Source: JANRKF01 sp964519595 (GTDB taxonomy: Bacteria; Pseudomonadota; Alphaproteobacteria; Rickettsiales; SXRF01). From it: a stretch of 43,354 bases of DNA. The number at the start of each line of letters is the position of its first letter. Position 1 is the first letter of the stretch. Location: the NCBI GenBank assembly GCA_964519595.1, contig CAZFJN010000011.1:1-43354 (forward strand). Direction: 5' to 3'. Shown piece by piece: positions 16,438 through 25,532 of this stretch. Under the pieces are notes generated by a model. It ran no database searches. It was not told where the DNA came from and was given only the letters and a program-made list of their open reading frames with translations. The translations under genes and the position numbers were made by a program.

Positions 16438-16950
16438 ATGAATAGCGAAACGAACAACACAACAGACGATAATGTGCTAGTAACAAAAGAAGATATGGAT
16501 AGAATTTGTGAAGGTTTTTTGGAGAGTATAAAAAGATTTGATGGAGAAATAGAAGACGCAGAAAGTGTTACTAATCCAGAATATAAAAAAGCAATATTAG
16601 ATATGAATTTAGCCTCTAAAATGGTTTTTCAAGAAATACATGGTCTTTTAATAAGTTGTAGAGATACAGGGAATATTCCTAAAAATATCCAGAAATTAAG
16701 AAGTATTGTCGAAAGAGGGTATGATAACGTGGTGGCTCAACTAAAAAATAAAGCTGCGGAATATTGTGGTTTATCTAAATTTGAAGCAGAATTTCTGGAA
16801 GACTTGGAGAAAAACAGAAACATTCCAGAAAATAGCCTGATAACTAGTGTGCTTGATGTTTGCAAAGATGCTATCGCAGCTCTTAAGAATAGCTGGCAAC
16901 TCAGGCAATCTGACAGTAGAGATAACGGTAATCCAGCAAAAGGATTATAA
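16438..16950 (+). CDS. Unknown hydrophilic helical protein
   Basis: A 170-aa acidic protein, probably all-helical, with no signal peptide or membrane segment and no recognised domain. It has four isolated cysteines (near residues 24, 74, 109 and 142). It begins 15 bases after the MBL hydrolase with AGCAGGA as a possible ribosome binding site, so it may be the last gene of the holB-metG-tatD operon. It is more AT-rich than its upstream neighbours, suggesting a later addition. Function unknown. Confidence 0.75.
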   Translation: MNSETNNTTDDNVLVTKEDMDRICEGFLESIKRFDGEIEDAESVTNPEYKKAILDMNLASKMVFQEIHGLLISCRDTGNIPKNIQKLRSIVERGYDNVVAQLKNKAAEYCGLSKFEAEFLEDLEKNRNIPENSLITSVLDVCKDAIAALKNSWQLRQSDSRDNGNPAKGL

Positions 16951-17282
16951 TGCATCAGCAGAAATATTGTGGTGCAATTGTATTCAAAGATTGTAATGCC
17001 ATTTGATTTTTTGGTTATGTGTATGAATGCTTATCGTATAATATATATTATGGAAAAAAGCGATAAAAATAAGCAAATCTGCCGGAAAATTATGATATTA
17101 TTTTTGTATTTTTATGCAATGTTGATATGATTTCTTTGTATAATTTCGAGGCAATATCGTGGTAATATTGTTATAATTACAGCGAATATTTTGTAACATA
17201 TTATGTCTAAATATTATGATTATCTGATAATCTGATCATCTGATTATCTGTACTTTCCTGATTGACTTTATGGTGAATTTAT
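16951..17282. other. AT-rich intergenic region with tandem octamers
   Basis: These 332 bases hold no convincing gene. The right end has a degenerate tandem repeat at 17218-17250 (GATTATCT, GATAATCT, GATCATCT, GATTATCT), just before the next coding region. It may include a promoter for the 17283 gene and aroA-cmk, but I cannot place one. Confidence 0.6.
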
Positions 17283-17642
17283 ATGTCTATAAATCATCGC
17301 AAATTATCATCAAAAAGCATAGAATCACATATGCCCTCTGAGAAAAATCCGCAGAAAGACAAGAAAAATAGTGATATAGTAGATATATCAGATGATGGTC
17401 CGACGGTCGGACGGCGTATAATTCCAGCAGTTTTTAAAGTTGATAACAGCGCTTCCGATTCTTTCCTTAAGCGCCTGCTGCTCTACGCAACCGGGCAAGC
17501 TTTCAGCGCGGCGGCGTGGACGGTTTTTATTGCGCTGGCGCTGGGAATTGTCTTTAGTATAATGGTGATGGTGAAAGCATATTTATGTCCGGATGTTGCC
17601 ACATCAGCGGAAATGCGTCCTTCTTACTGTCCAAGAAAATAA
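17283..17642 (+). CDS. Unknown single-pass membrane protein
   Basis: A 119-aa protein with a polar, Lys/Ser-rich N-terminus (1-60) and one hydrophobic helix at about 73-97 (FSAAAWTVFIALALGIVFSI). A short Cys-containing tail follows. No family is recognised. It lies 15 bases upstream of aroA-cmk and probably shares its transcript. In many alphaproteobacteria the gene before aroA encodes a FYDLN-type acidic protein (TIGR02300); this protein does not look like that. Confidence 0.72.
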   Translation: MSINHRKLSSKSIESHMPSEKNPQKDKKNSDIVDISDDGPTVGRRIIPAVFKVDNSASDSFLKRLLLYATGQAFSAAAWTVFIALALGIVFSIMVMVKAYLCPDVATSAEMRPSYCPRK

Positions 17643-17657
17643 CCATAAGACAACCAT

Positions 17658-19715
17658 ATGACTCCCTTTATTTCCAGAAAATCAAGGAGCTTACGCGGCG
17701 ATTTAAAAGTTGCCGGCGATAAATCAATTTCTCATCGCGCCTTGATGCTTTCTTCGCAAGCTCTTGGCGAGACTACCATATTTGGCCTTCTCGAAGGAGA
17801 AGATGTTATGAGAACCGCTGCTGCATTACGGCTAATGGGCGTTTCCATTGAAAGAATTATTGAGGAGAAAGACGCGCAAACAACCATAATAAAATGGCTG
17901 GTAAAAGGCGTTGGCATTGGCGGTTTGCAAGAATCTCCGGAGATAATGGACATGGGAAATTCCGGAACAAGCACACGTTTGCTAATGGGCTTAGTAACTC
18001 CCTACCCTTATAGCAGTTTTTTTACTGGCGATTCGAGCCTTTGTTCACGTCCGATGAAGCGCGTAATAACGCCTCTTGAGCAGATTGGCGCGCAAATTGT
18101 CGCGCATAGCGGCGCAACTCTGCCGCTATCATTGAAAGGAACGGCAAATCCTAACGCTATTCATTATACGCTGCCGGTTGCTTCCGCGCAGGTTAAATCA
18201 GCTATTTTGCTGGCGGCTTTAAATACTTCCGGAATAACCACAGTGATTGAAAAAGAAGCAACTCGCGATCACACGGAAAATATGCTGGAATTTTTTTCTA
18301 TTCCTCTAGAGCGCAAAAAAACTGCGGAAGGAATAGAAATAACCATCTCCGGCAAGCCTAGTCAGGAAGAAAAACAACGGGAAATATATGTGCCGGGAGA
18401 TCCCTCTTCCGCTGCTTTTCCTGTGGTGGCGGCGCTGATTGTTCCTGATTCTGAGCTGTTAATCCGCAATGTATGTATAAATGATTTAAGAAGCGGTTTA
18501 TTCACTACTCTGCGCGAAATGGGCGCTAATATAGTTTATGAAAATGAGCGGTTGCTAGGCGGTGAGAAAATCGCTGATCTGCGCGTAAAATCAAGCGCGC
18601 TTTTGGCGGTTGATGTTCCAGCGCAACGCGCTCCTTCGATGATTGACGAATATCCTATATTGGCAGTGGCGGCGGCTTTTGCCGAAGGTGAAAGCGTGAT
18701 GCGCGGTCTGGGCGAATTGCGGGTTAAGGAAAGTGATCGCTTAAGCTCGGTTATTGAAAATCTGCGCGCTTGTGGCGTTGAGGCGCGCGCCGAAGGCGAT
18801 AATCTGCATGTGCGCGGCAAATCTCAGGCACTAAGAGGCGCGACTAAGGCGAAAATCACCACGCGCTTTGATCATCGTATTGCAATGGCATTTATGGTGC
18901 TTGGCATGGCTAGTAATGAGGCGGTTGAGATTGACGATGCGGATGCAATTAAAACCAGCTTTCCTGAGTTCATAGAATTGATGAATTCACTAGGCGCTGC
19001 TATAATTCCGGCGCGCGCTGATAAAAATAAAAACGGCGGTTTGAATAATGGCGGTTCGAATAATGTTGTGAATAATGTTCAGATAACTAATAAAAAACCT
19101 CTGGTAATTGCAATAGATGGTCCGGCAGCTTCCGGAAAAGGCACTCTGGCGCGACGTCTGGCGGAGAATTTCGGCATGGATTATCTTGATACAGGCAGTC
19201 TTTATCGCGCGGTTGGAATGAAAATGATTTACGGCGGCAAAGATCCGGAGAATAAAGAGGCGGCAATAGAAACCGCTCGCTCTATAGATATTGATGATCT
19301 TTCTAATCCGAGATTGCGGCAGGAAAAAGTTGGCAAAGCGGCGAGCATTATTTCTGCTTTTCCGGAGGTTCGTGCGGTTCTTCTCGATTATCAGCGTAAT
19401 TTCGCGGCAAGTGCAAAGGGCGCGGTTCTTGATGGTCGTGATATTGGAACGGTAGTTTGTCCGGAAGCTGATTATAAGTTTTTTATAACGGCAACTCTTT
19501 ATGCGCGCGCCAAACGTCGCCATAAGGAGCTGGAAGGACAAGGTATAGAAGTTGTTTTTGAATCAGTTCTGGAAGATTTGCGTGAACGTGATGAACGTGA
19601 TCAGAATAGGAAATCAGCGCCGCTTCGTCCGGCTGATGATGCGATTATAATTGAAGCCTCTGCCGCCGCTGCTGAGGAAATATATCAACGCGCCTTGCGG
19701 ATGATAGAAAGATAA
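17658..19715 (+). CDS. aroA-cmk: Fused EPSP synthase-cytidylate kinase
   Basis: One 685-aa reading frame joins two enzymes. Residues 1-450 are 3-phosphoshikimate 1-carboxyvinyltransferase (K22-S-I-S-H, LLEGEDV, GNSGTSTRLLMG, LRVKESDR), the sixth step of the shikimate pathway. Residues ~451-478 are an Asn/Gly-rich linker. Residues 479-685 are cytidylate kinase with P-loop G488-PAASGKGT496, DTGSLYRA and DGRDIGTVVCP, making CDP and dCDP from CMP and dCMP. aroA and cmk are neighbours in many bacteria and fused in some betaproteobacteria; in alphas they are usually separate and followed by rpsA. Here rpsA is absent and the next gene is convergent. Both halves look intact. Confidence 0.93.
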   Translation: MTPFISRKSRSLRGDLKVAGDKSISHRALMLSSQALGETTIFGLLEGEDVMRTAAALRLMGVSIERIIEEKDAQTTIIKWLVKGVGIGGLQESPEIMDMGNSGTSTRLLMGLVTPYPYSSFFTGDSSLCSRPMKRVITPLEQIGAQIVAHSGATLPLSLKGTANPNAIHYTLPVASAQVKSAILLAALNTSGITTVIEKEATRDHTENMLEFFSIPLERKKTAEGIEITISGKPSQEEKQREIYVPGDPSSAAFPVVAALIVPDSELLIRNVCINDLRSGLFTTLREMGANIVYENERLLGGEKIADLRVKSSALLAVDVPAQRAPSMIDEYPILAVAAAFAEGESVMRGLGELRVKESDRLSSVIENLRACGVEARAEGDNLHVRGKSQALRGATKAKITTRFDHRIAMAFMVLGMASNEAVEIDDADAIKTSFPEFIELMNSLGAAIIPARADKNKNGGLNNGGSNNVVNNVQITNKKPLVIAIDGPAASGKGTLARRLAENFGMDYLDTGSLYRAVGMKMIYGGKDPENKEAAIETARSIDIDDLSNPRLRQEKVGKAASIISAFPEVRAVLLDYQRNFAASAKGAVLDGRDIGTVVCPEADYKFFITATLYARAKRRHKELEGQGIEVVFESVLEDLRERDERDQNRKSAPLRPADDAIIIEASAAAAEEIYQRALRMIER

Positions 19716-19739
19716 AGAAATATCATGATACATCCAGAT

Positions 19740-22538
19740 TCACAATGGCGGAGAAGAATTTACTTCATGCTCATTTTGTCTAATAGAAGCAATATTCACT
19801 CTACTAGTATGGCTTAGGTGTTTAAGATTATCAATATCTATCGCACCACATCCTTGAAGCCAAGAGATAATAGCAGCAAACTTGCCATTAATGCCTTTGG
19901 TTTGTCCATTCAAATTTCCTGTAATCTCGCAAGACTCATTTGCTACAGAATTAAACACGGATATTAACCTTCTTCGAACAATATGATACGCATTGCAAGA
20001 ATCCCCGAATTCTGCAAGCTCTGGCTCAAGCTGTTTTGGTACATTTGTAAATCGGCTTTTTCCATTTTTTCTTGCATTTAGAAAGGCTCTATTATAGGAT
20101 GGACTGATATGCTTGAGATATGTTGTTAATTTATCACCTAAATCTAAATCACCATTTAACAATTTTCTTGCTGCTGGCCTGCTATTTACTGCAAAATCTC
20201 CATTATTGACACAAATAGCCTTTATATCTCCATTAAATACACCAAGCATATTATTGCCAGCATTGTTCAATTTTTGTTTCTCAGGAATATTATTAATAAT
20301 TTTCTCGAGTTCTGGGGCAATTTCATCGAACAGATCAAGCAAAATTCTAAGAGTTTCTTTCTCTTCGTCTGTTTTTACATTAGCAAGTAATTTTTGTTTT
20401 GTTGTTGAATCCATTCGCTTGAAATTAAATGGTACTAATTCATATGATGAGTCTTGCTTTACTCCAATCTCTTGTGCCAAATTATAGTAATAAATTATAT
20501 CTGTACTTGAATCCTGTAATCTCGGTGGTTCTACACCTTCTAACAAATATATTCCAGATAACACGGCTGCATATTCTTTAACAATATCATCTATTGTTCT
20601 TGTACGAGTGCCAGCACGCTTAGCAATGCCCGGTGATTTGCCATTTAATCCTGCAATTTTACCATATGGAATATGTTTTTTCTCAACCACATTTGATTTT
20701 GGCTTATCCAACGGCGGATTTGGTTCTTGCGATTTCAGAGAAATCGAAGACGCTGCCACAGCTGGTGGCACTACCGGTGGCATCTCAATTGAAGGTGATT
20801 TATTTTCATCATGACCGTCAATTTCTGGACTGACAGTAGCTGTCGGTACAGATAGCTGATGTTGAGCTAAAATTTTACTATCATGCCCTGTTTGTTGTTC
20901 TAACTTAAGATTTAGTTCGCCTACAATTTTCGAAAATCTCTCTTCAAATTTACTGCGTATAGCCTCATAAGCGTAGAAATCTATCATGAAATTTCCAGTT
21001 ACATTATTGTACCTTTCCGTAAAATCTTTGTGTTTTTTAACATTTTCATCGCGATCAATTTTAGTTTTTAACCGACCAAAATAGTTAGTAAAAGCGCGGC
21101 GAGCAGCAAACGACCCTTCTATCATTTTGTTATAAGACCAGTCTGATAAAATCGGATTTTCTGAATAACTAACTATATTGCTTATTCCAAGATTCCTAAA
21201 CTCTTCTTCCAATTTTAGAACAGATTCTGTAAACTTCCTTGCCTCAGGTATAGCAGTGTCTTTGTTCGAACCATCTCTATCTGCACGCATGACCAATTCC
21301 AGTTTGCGTTTTGCCTCATTGTATCTTCTACACAGATCTTTGAATTTATCTTTATCTTGCCCTTTTGGCAAAGATTTATCAGCAATGTTATTTATATCAT
21401 CTTCGCTAAGATAACCTTCCATTACATCGCGTCCAACCGTGTATCTAAAACAAAATGGGGTCAATTCAGGCATTGAGGCATTGCTACGCCCAATTTCTGA
21501 CGCAACTTTTGGGTGAATAGTAGTAACAACAATTCCTTCAACATCACTATTCTTTGCTCTTTGTTGTGCAGGATAACCAAGAGTATGAAAAAGCTCAGCA
21601 TGTAATCTTGCATACTCTTCAAGTTCTTTGCTATTTTCTACAAAATCCCAAGATGTAAGCTTCCTATCATGATCAGCCGCAACAAAGAGATGTTCATCTG
21701 GATGACCAATAGAGAGCATTTCACGTTCGTAGCGAGATTGAAGCTCTGCTTTATCTTCAGCTAATAGCTGGCGTGTTTTATCTAATCCACTAATAATCAA
21801 GTTATATAGGTTTTTAGACGGCAGCATTCCAGCTTCCATAAAGTATATGGCATCAGATATTTCAATATCGGTTGCTGACTTTGCTTCGTCTTGAGAAAGG
21901 ACAACTCTGTAACGCGTTTCTGAACCATCAACAAGATAAAACTCTGGCTTCTCACGCATTATTTTTTCTAGATCGGCAATCGTTTCTTTCGTGTCTTGCA
22001 AGTGCTTATTTAACCGCGTGCTAACCCTGATAGATTCCTCTTTTCTTGCATTATTTATTTCCTCAATTGCAATTGAATCCATGCCGCCCAGCCGATCTTT
22101 CAGGATTGCTGCAAAGCTGTGTTCACTATTATTACGTTTGTCGGAGATACGGTCATACATCTCTTGGCTACGCGCTTTATCTGCTAGTGTAATAAAAATA
22201 CGTTTTTTTTCTACCTCTTTTTCCCCAAAAAGTAAGCTGGCCAATATTTCAACTTCTTTATGGTTTGGAACCTCTGTGCCATGTTCCCATTCTACAATTG
22301 TTAGTGTATCTACGGTGCGCGCCTCAGAAAGCAATAATAAATCTTCTCTTAATTGATCAGCAAGCATTTCAAGAGATTCTTTCTTACTCTCGTATTTTTT
22401 ATATTCTTCAGTTTTTTCTAACGCAACAATACGAAGTTGTTCTGCCAATTGATCAGGTGTGAGATTTCGTTCAATACGCTTCTCACGCAAATGATAACCA
22501 AAACTGGCCTCTATGCTGTTTCTTGTTGGTGTTGGCAT
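19740..22538 (-). CDS. Large XRE-type HTH-containing protein (unknown)
   Basis: A 932-aa protein. The N-terminus resembles an XRE/Cro HTH split by an insert: residues 14-37 (FGYHLREKRIERNLTPDQLAEQL) give helices 1-2 and residues 77-104 (TLTIVEWEHGTEVPNHKEVE) give helices 3-5, separated by ~39 charged helical residues. The rest is mostly helical: a likely coiled coil around 180-300, a low-complexity Pro/Ser linker near 565-640, and a second helical domain after 650. No catalytic motif, signal peptide or membrane segment is recognised. AAAGGAA precedes the ATG. It is convergent with aroA-cmk and divergent from the partner-switching genes across a 457 bp region, so it could regulate them; that is inference. 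Confidence 0.85.
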   Translation of the reverse strand: MPTPTRNSIEASFGYHLREKRIERNLTPDQLAEQLRIVALEKTEEYKKYESKKESLEMLADQLREDLLLLSEARTVDTLTIVEWEHGTEVPNHKEVEILASLLFGEKEVEKKRIFITLADKARSQEMYDRISDKRNNSEHSFAAILKDRLGGMDSIAIEEINNARKEESIRVSTRLNKHLQDTKETIADLEKIMREKPEFYLVDGSETRYRVVLSQDEAKSATDIEISDAIYFMEAGMLPSKNLYNLIISGLDKTRQLLAEDKAELQSRYEREMLSIGHPDEHLFVAADHDRKLTSWDFVENSKELEEYARLHAELFHTLGYPAQQRAKNSDVEGIVVTTIHPKVASEIGRSNASMPELTPFCFRYTVGRDVMEGYLSEDDINNIADKSLPKGQDKDKFKDLCRRYNEAKRKLELVMRADRDGSNKDTAIPEARKFTESVLKLEEEFRNLGISNIVSYSENPILSDWSYNKMIEGSFAARRAFTNYFGRLKTKIDRDENVKKHKDFTERYNNVTGNFMIDFYAYEAIRSKFEERFSKIVGELNLKLEQQTGHDSKILAQHQLSVPTATVSPEIDGHDENKSPSIEMPPVVPPAVAASSISLKSQEPNPPLDKPKSNVVEKKHIPYGKIAGLNGKSPGIAKRAGTRTRTIDDIVKEYAAVLSGIYLLEGVEPPRLQDSSTDIIYYYNLAQEIGVKQDSSYELVPFNFKRMDSTTKQKLLANVKTDEEKETLRILLDLFDEIAPELEKIINNIPEKQKLNNAGNNMLGVFNGDIKAICVNNGDFAVNSRPAARKLLNGDLDLGDKLTTYLKHISPSYNRAFLNARKNGKSRFTNVPKQLEPELAEFGDSCNAYHIVRRRLISVFNSVANESCEITGNLNGQTKGINGKFAAIISWLQGCGAIDIDNLKHLSHTSRVNIASIRQNEHEVNSSPPL

Positions 22539-22995
22539 AATTAGATTCCTTTAGTTTTTTATTTTTAGCATGATTTACGGCTAAGCATTAATGTACAAGA
22601 TACACGCATAATTTTGTATTAAAGTTTTGTTAAGGTTATTATTTCCCTCCCCCTCGCCTCTTTTCCCATTTCTTATAATTATTTTTTATTTTTTTTCTTA
22701 TTTTCGTGCGTATCAATTTCCAGTCATGCACAATCTGTAGTTGTTAAAATAGTGTTGTAAATACAACAGGTGGAAATATAAATAGTTTAGATTGTTTTTT
22801 AGTTTGATACATTCAACCAATAGTATTAGATATTTCAGTATATATGTACTTAGTGTTGAAACGTTCTGTATTTTTTGTGGAGAATTTTTTGAACAAAAAC
22901 TCATCTGAAATGGCGTATTTTCTACCATAGCGTGCTTTAGTTAAAGCTATTTTCATCAATTGCGAATTAAATAATAGTAAGGACAAGGAAAAGAT
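22539..22995. other. Divergent intergenic region
   Basis: These 457 AT-rich bases separate the XRE-like gene from the STAS gene. They include a CT-rich patch near 22645-22670 (ccctccccctcgcctc) and a perfect inverted repeat at 22753-22768. Short minus-strand reading frames (22713-22928 and 22813-23007) show no protein-like features. No RNA gene is recognised. Confidence 0.6.
22753..22768. promoter_or_regulatory. Palindrome TGTTGTA-AA-TACAACA, candidate operator
   Basis: A perfect 7+7 bp inverted repeat with a two-base centre sits roughly midway in the divergent region. The arm spacing suits a dimeric helix-turn-helix regulator such as the adjacent XRE-like protein. Binding is inference. Confidence 0.45.
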
Positions 22996-23301
22996 ATGGA
23001 ATGCCAAGTAAAGAAAAAAGGCAATGTTTTAGTTGCTGATCTTTCCGGTCAGTTTACTTTCAGTGATCATTCAACGTTTAAAACCATTTTGAACAATGTT
23101 GAAGAAGCGGAAATAAGTCACATAAATATTGATCTTGAGCATGTCGAATTTATTGATTCAGCAGGGCTTGGAATGTTGCTGTTATTGCGCGATCAATGTG
23201 AGAAATTCAATAAAAGGCTCGCCTTGATACGTCCGGTTGGACAAGTAAAAAAAGTTTTTGATGTTTCTAAGTTTGAACATCTCTTTTCAATCGAGAACTG
23301 A
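22996..23301 (+). CDS. STAS-domain anti-sigma factor antagonist (SpoIIAA/RsbV-like)
   Basis: A 101-aa single STAS domain. The phosphorylatable serine is S55 in the motif IDSAGLGM, and the fold runs from VLVADLSGQFTF to the C-terminal FDVSKFEHLF. In partner switching the unphosphorylated protein binds an anti-sigma kinase and frees its client; the kinase inactivates it by phosphorylating this serine and a PP2C phosphatase restores it. The next two genes supply the kinase-fold and phosphatase partners. AAGGACAAGGAA precedes the ATG. Two bases separate it from the next gene. Confidence 0.92.
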   Translation: MECQVKKKGNVLVADLSGQFTFSDHSTFKTILNNVEEAEISHINIDLEHVEFIDSAGLGMLLLLRDQCEKFNKRLALIRPVGQVKKVFDVSKFEHLFSIEN

Positions 23302-23303
23302 TT

Positions 23304-24203
23304 ATGCTGCAAAATTTTCCGCTCTCTGCATTTAATAATACCGCTAATCACACAGCGCAGCTTGGTTCTGCGAAAGATTCTTCTTTGCAATCTGTTCATT
23401 CGCATCTGGGAAATGCGCATCTGGAAAGAAATATTTCGGAAAAAAATATTTCAGCAAAAAACATGCTGACCAGAAACATCGCGCCAACAAGGAGCGTCGC
23501 TTATGATTTCAACGCGCCGCATAATTTCCAATATCCTTCCAGTGTGGAATTACCAAGATTAACGCAATTCTCATTGCTGCAAAAAAAATCTCATTATTTT
23601 TTTGATCGCGCCTCGGTAAAGCGTCTTGGCGCGTTGCTAAGTAAGCCTTACAAACATTTTATTGAAACAAATGAAGTAGCACAGATTTCAGAAGTTCTTT
23701 CTTTCATTCGCACTGAATATCCTCATGCCAGCCTTTCATTAACCGCGCATAGTGCTTTCACACAGCCGGTTGCGGATTTGTTTTCTTCCTGTCTGGCGGA
23801 ACGTCATCGCCTGACTTTAAGCTTGCAGGAAGATATAAAAACCTGTTTGCAGGAAGCGATAATGAACGCGGTAATTCATGGCAGCCTTGGCATTGCTTCT
23901 CCTGACAGCGTGCAGAAGAATTTTTCAGTAAATTCTTTTCAGGATTATATGGAAAAAGTCTCAGAAAAAATTAATGATAATACGCTCGGCTTAAAGCGAA
24001 TTTCTGTTTATTCATGGTCAACTGAGAATCATATGACAATATGTGTTGCTGATCAGGGCAGAGGTTTTGACATAAATCAGCCAGCGGCAACAGATCCGCA
24101 AAGTCCTTATGGAAGAGGTCTGGAACTTATTCGCGGCCTTGCACAATCAATATGGCAGGAAGATTCGCAATGTCTTTATATGCAATTTAGCAAATATTCC
24201 TGA
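23304..24203 (+). CDS. HATPase (RsbW/SpoIIAB-like) anti-sigma-type kinase
   Basis: The C-terminal ~150 residues form a GHKL ATPase: N-box E184-AIMN188-AVIHG, G1 box D250-Q-G252-R-G254 and GRGLELIRGL. In this position it is expected to phosphorylate the upstream STAS protein on S55 and to bind a sigma factor or other client when STAS is phosphorylated. The first ~110 residues are an unusual extension with an Asn/Lys/Ser-rich stretch, and residues ~110-160 have no assigned fold. No sigma factor gene is in the window, so the client is unknown. Confidence 0.88.
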   Translation: MLQNFPLSAFNNTANHTAQLGSAKDSSLQSVHSHLGNAHLERNISEKNISAKNMLTRNIAPTRSVAYDFNAPHNFQYPSSVELPRLTQFSLLQKKSHYFFDRASVKRLGALLSKPYKHFIETNEVAQISEVLSFIRTEYPHASLSLTAHSAFTQPVADLFSSCLAERHRLTLSLQEDIKTCLQEAIMNAVIHGSLGIASPDSVQKNFSVNSFQDYMEKVSEKINDNTLGLKRISVYSWSTENHMTICVADQGRGFDINQPAATDPQSPYGRGLELIRGLAQSIWQEDSQCLYMQFSKYS

Positions 24204-24277
24204 TAGAAAATTCTCTGTAAAATATTTACAAAATATTATAGTTTATAATAGACATTCATAAAGATATCCTCTCGAAA

Positions 24278-24301
24278 TATTCTGTAAAGTATTCTGTAAA
24301 A
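24278..24301. repeat. Tandem 12-mers before the PP2C gene
   Basis: Two copies of TATTCTGTAAAG/A lie head to tail, 19 bases before the response-regulator gene; a related stretch occurs near 24208. It could be a local duplication or a binding site. The 116 bp spacer suggests that the phosphatase may have its own promoter. Confidence 0.6.
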
Positions 24302-24319
24302 TATTTGTGAACATCTGTA

Positions 24320-25531
24320 ATGCTTAAGTCTAAATATATAAACGCACTGGCCAAGCCGCAGTATAATCTTACTGCCTGCCGCTTGCTGATAGTTGAAGAT
24401 GACCGCACTAATGCGGCAATTCTCTCAGAATGTCTGATAAAAGCCGGCTATACTAGCATTCATGTCGCGGAGAATGGCGAAAAAGGTCTGGCCTTAATGC
24501 ATGAAGAAAAGCCTGATCTTATAATTCTTGATTTGATGATGCCGGAAATGGATGGTTTTGAATTCTGCCGTCATGTCCGTGCTTACCGTATGTTTGATGA
24601 TATTCCGGTAATAGTGCAAACTGGCCTTGAAGATAACGCGGAGAAAATACGCGCTTTTTCTCTCGGCGCTTCTGATTACATTACCAAGCCGGTAAGTGGT
24701 CAGGAATTGTTGGCGCGCATAAAAGTTCATCTCACAAATAAATTATTGCAGAATGATATTTCAGAACGCAACCGCCAGATGGTTAATGAGCTTGATGCAG
24801 CGCGAATTATGCAGGAAAGGCTGATGCCCTCGCCGCATCATATGGAAGCAATTGAACGGCAATATAGCGTTGAAATCGCGCAGCATTTTGAGCCTTCTTC
24901 AATAATTGGCGGTGATTGCTGGGGAGTTCGTCCGCTTACTGATTTACGCATGGCGTTTTATATGTTCGATTTTTCTGGACATGGCGTAACTGCGGCAATC
25001 AATGTTTTTCGAATGCACACTTTAATTGGCGAGCTGGCGCAGCATCACAATGACGCTGGCGTTATGGTTACAAGGCTGAATCGGCATTTATATCCTTTGC
25101 TTGAGCGCGGCGAATTTGCCACCATGTTTTACGCGATTATTGATATTGAGGCTAATTGCCTTGAATATGTCTCTGCTTCCGCGCCGCCGGTTATTATCTG
25201 CCGCTCTGGCAATGCGGAAGCGAGTTTTCTGGACAGCAGCGGATTTGCTCTTGGTGTGGTTGAGAGTGCCAATTTTGAAACTTTATACGCGCCGATAATT
25301 TCCGGTGATGCAATGGTGATGTTCAGCGACTGCCTGATCGAAAGTCAGGATTCAGAAGGAAAAATCATCAGCGAGCAGGAAATAGCCGCTACGATTAAAG
25401 AGGCTATGAACGAAACAAACAGCACTCACCATGCGGAACGTATATTACAACGAATAATCAGCCGTTTCCGTCATAACCGCTCAGGCCCTGTTGCTGATGA
25501 TCTGACGCTGAATGTTTATTATCGCAAATAG
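24320..25531 (+). CDS. Response regulator with PP2C (SpoIIE/RsbU-like) phosphatase output
   Basis: A 403-aa protein. Residues 20-140 form a receiver domain with acidic pocket E26/D27/D28, phospho-acceptor D71 (IILDLMMPEMDG), T101 and K123. Residues 150-180 are a linker helix (AARIMQERLMP) and ~190-403 a PPM phosphatase with metal-binding D199 (GGDCW), D217 (FDFSGHG), SDCLIES and a final DDLTL. Phosphorylation of the receiver by a histidine kinase should switch on dephosphorylation of the STAS protein. The cognate kinase is not obvious: the only kinase-like gene in the window lacks its histidine. Its stop lies one base from the convergent mnmA stop. Confidence 0.93.
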   Translation: MLKSKYINALAKPQYNLTACRLLIVEDDRTNAAILSECLIKAGYTSIHVAENGEKGLALMHEEKPDLIILDLMMPEMDGFEFCRHVRAYRMFDDIPVIVQTGLEDNAEKIRAFSLGASDYITKPVSGQELLARIKVHLTNKLLQNDISERNRQMVNELDAARIMQERLMPSPHHMEAIERQYSVEIAQHFEPSSIIGGDCWGVRPLTDLRMAFYMFDFSGHGVTAAINVFRMHTLIGELAQHHNDAGVMVTRLNRHLYPLLERGEFATMFYAIIDIEANCLEYVSASAPPVIICRSGNAEASFLDSSGFALGVVESANFETLYAPIISGDAMVMFSDCLIESQDSEGKIISEQEIAATIKEAMNETNSTHHAERILQRIISRFRHNRSGPVADDLTLNVYYRK

Positions 25532-25532
25532 T

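Noticed and set aside
16951..17282. Structured RNA gene (RNase P, SRP, tmRNA) in the AT-rich spacer
   Set aside because: None of the conserved cores of these RNAs could be found.
18990..19541. A 183-codon minus-strand reading frame inside aroA-cmk
   Set aside because: It is the antisense shadow of the intact cytidylate kinase half and has no protein-like motif.
22713..23007. Two overlapping small minus-strand frames before the STAS gene
   Set aside because: They are low-complexity, lack ribosome binding sites, and one overlaps the STAS start.
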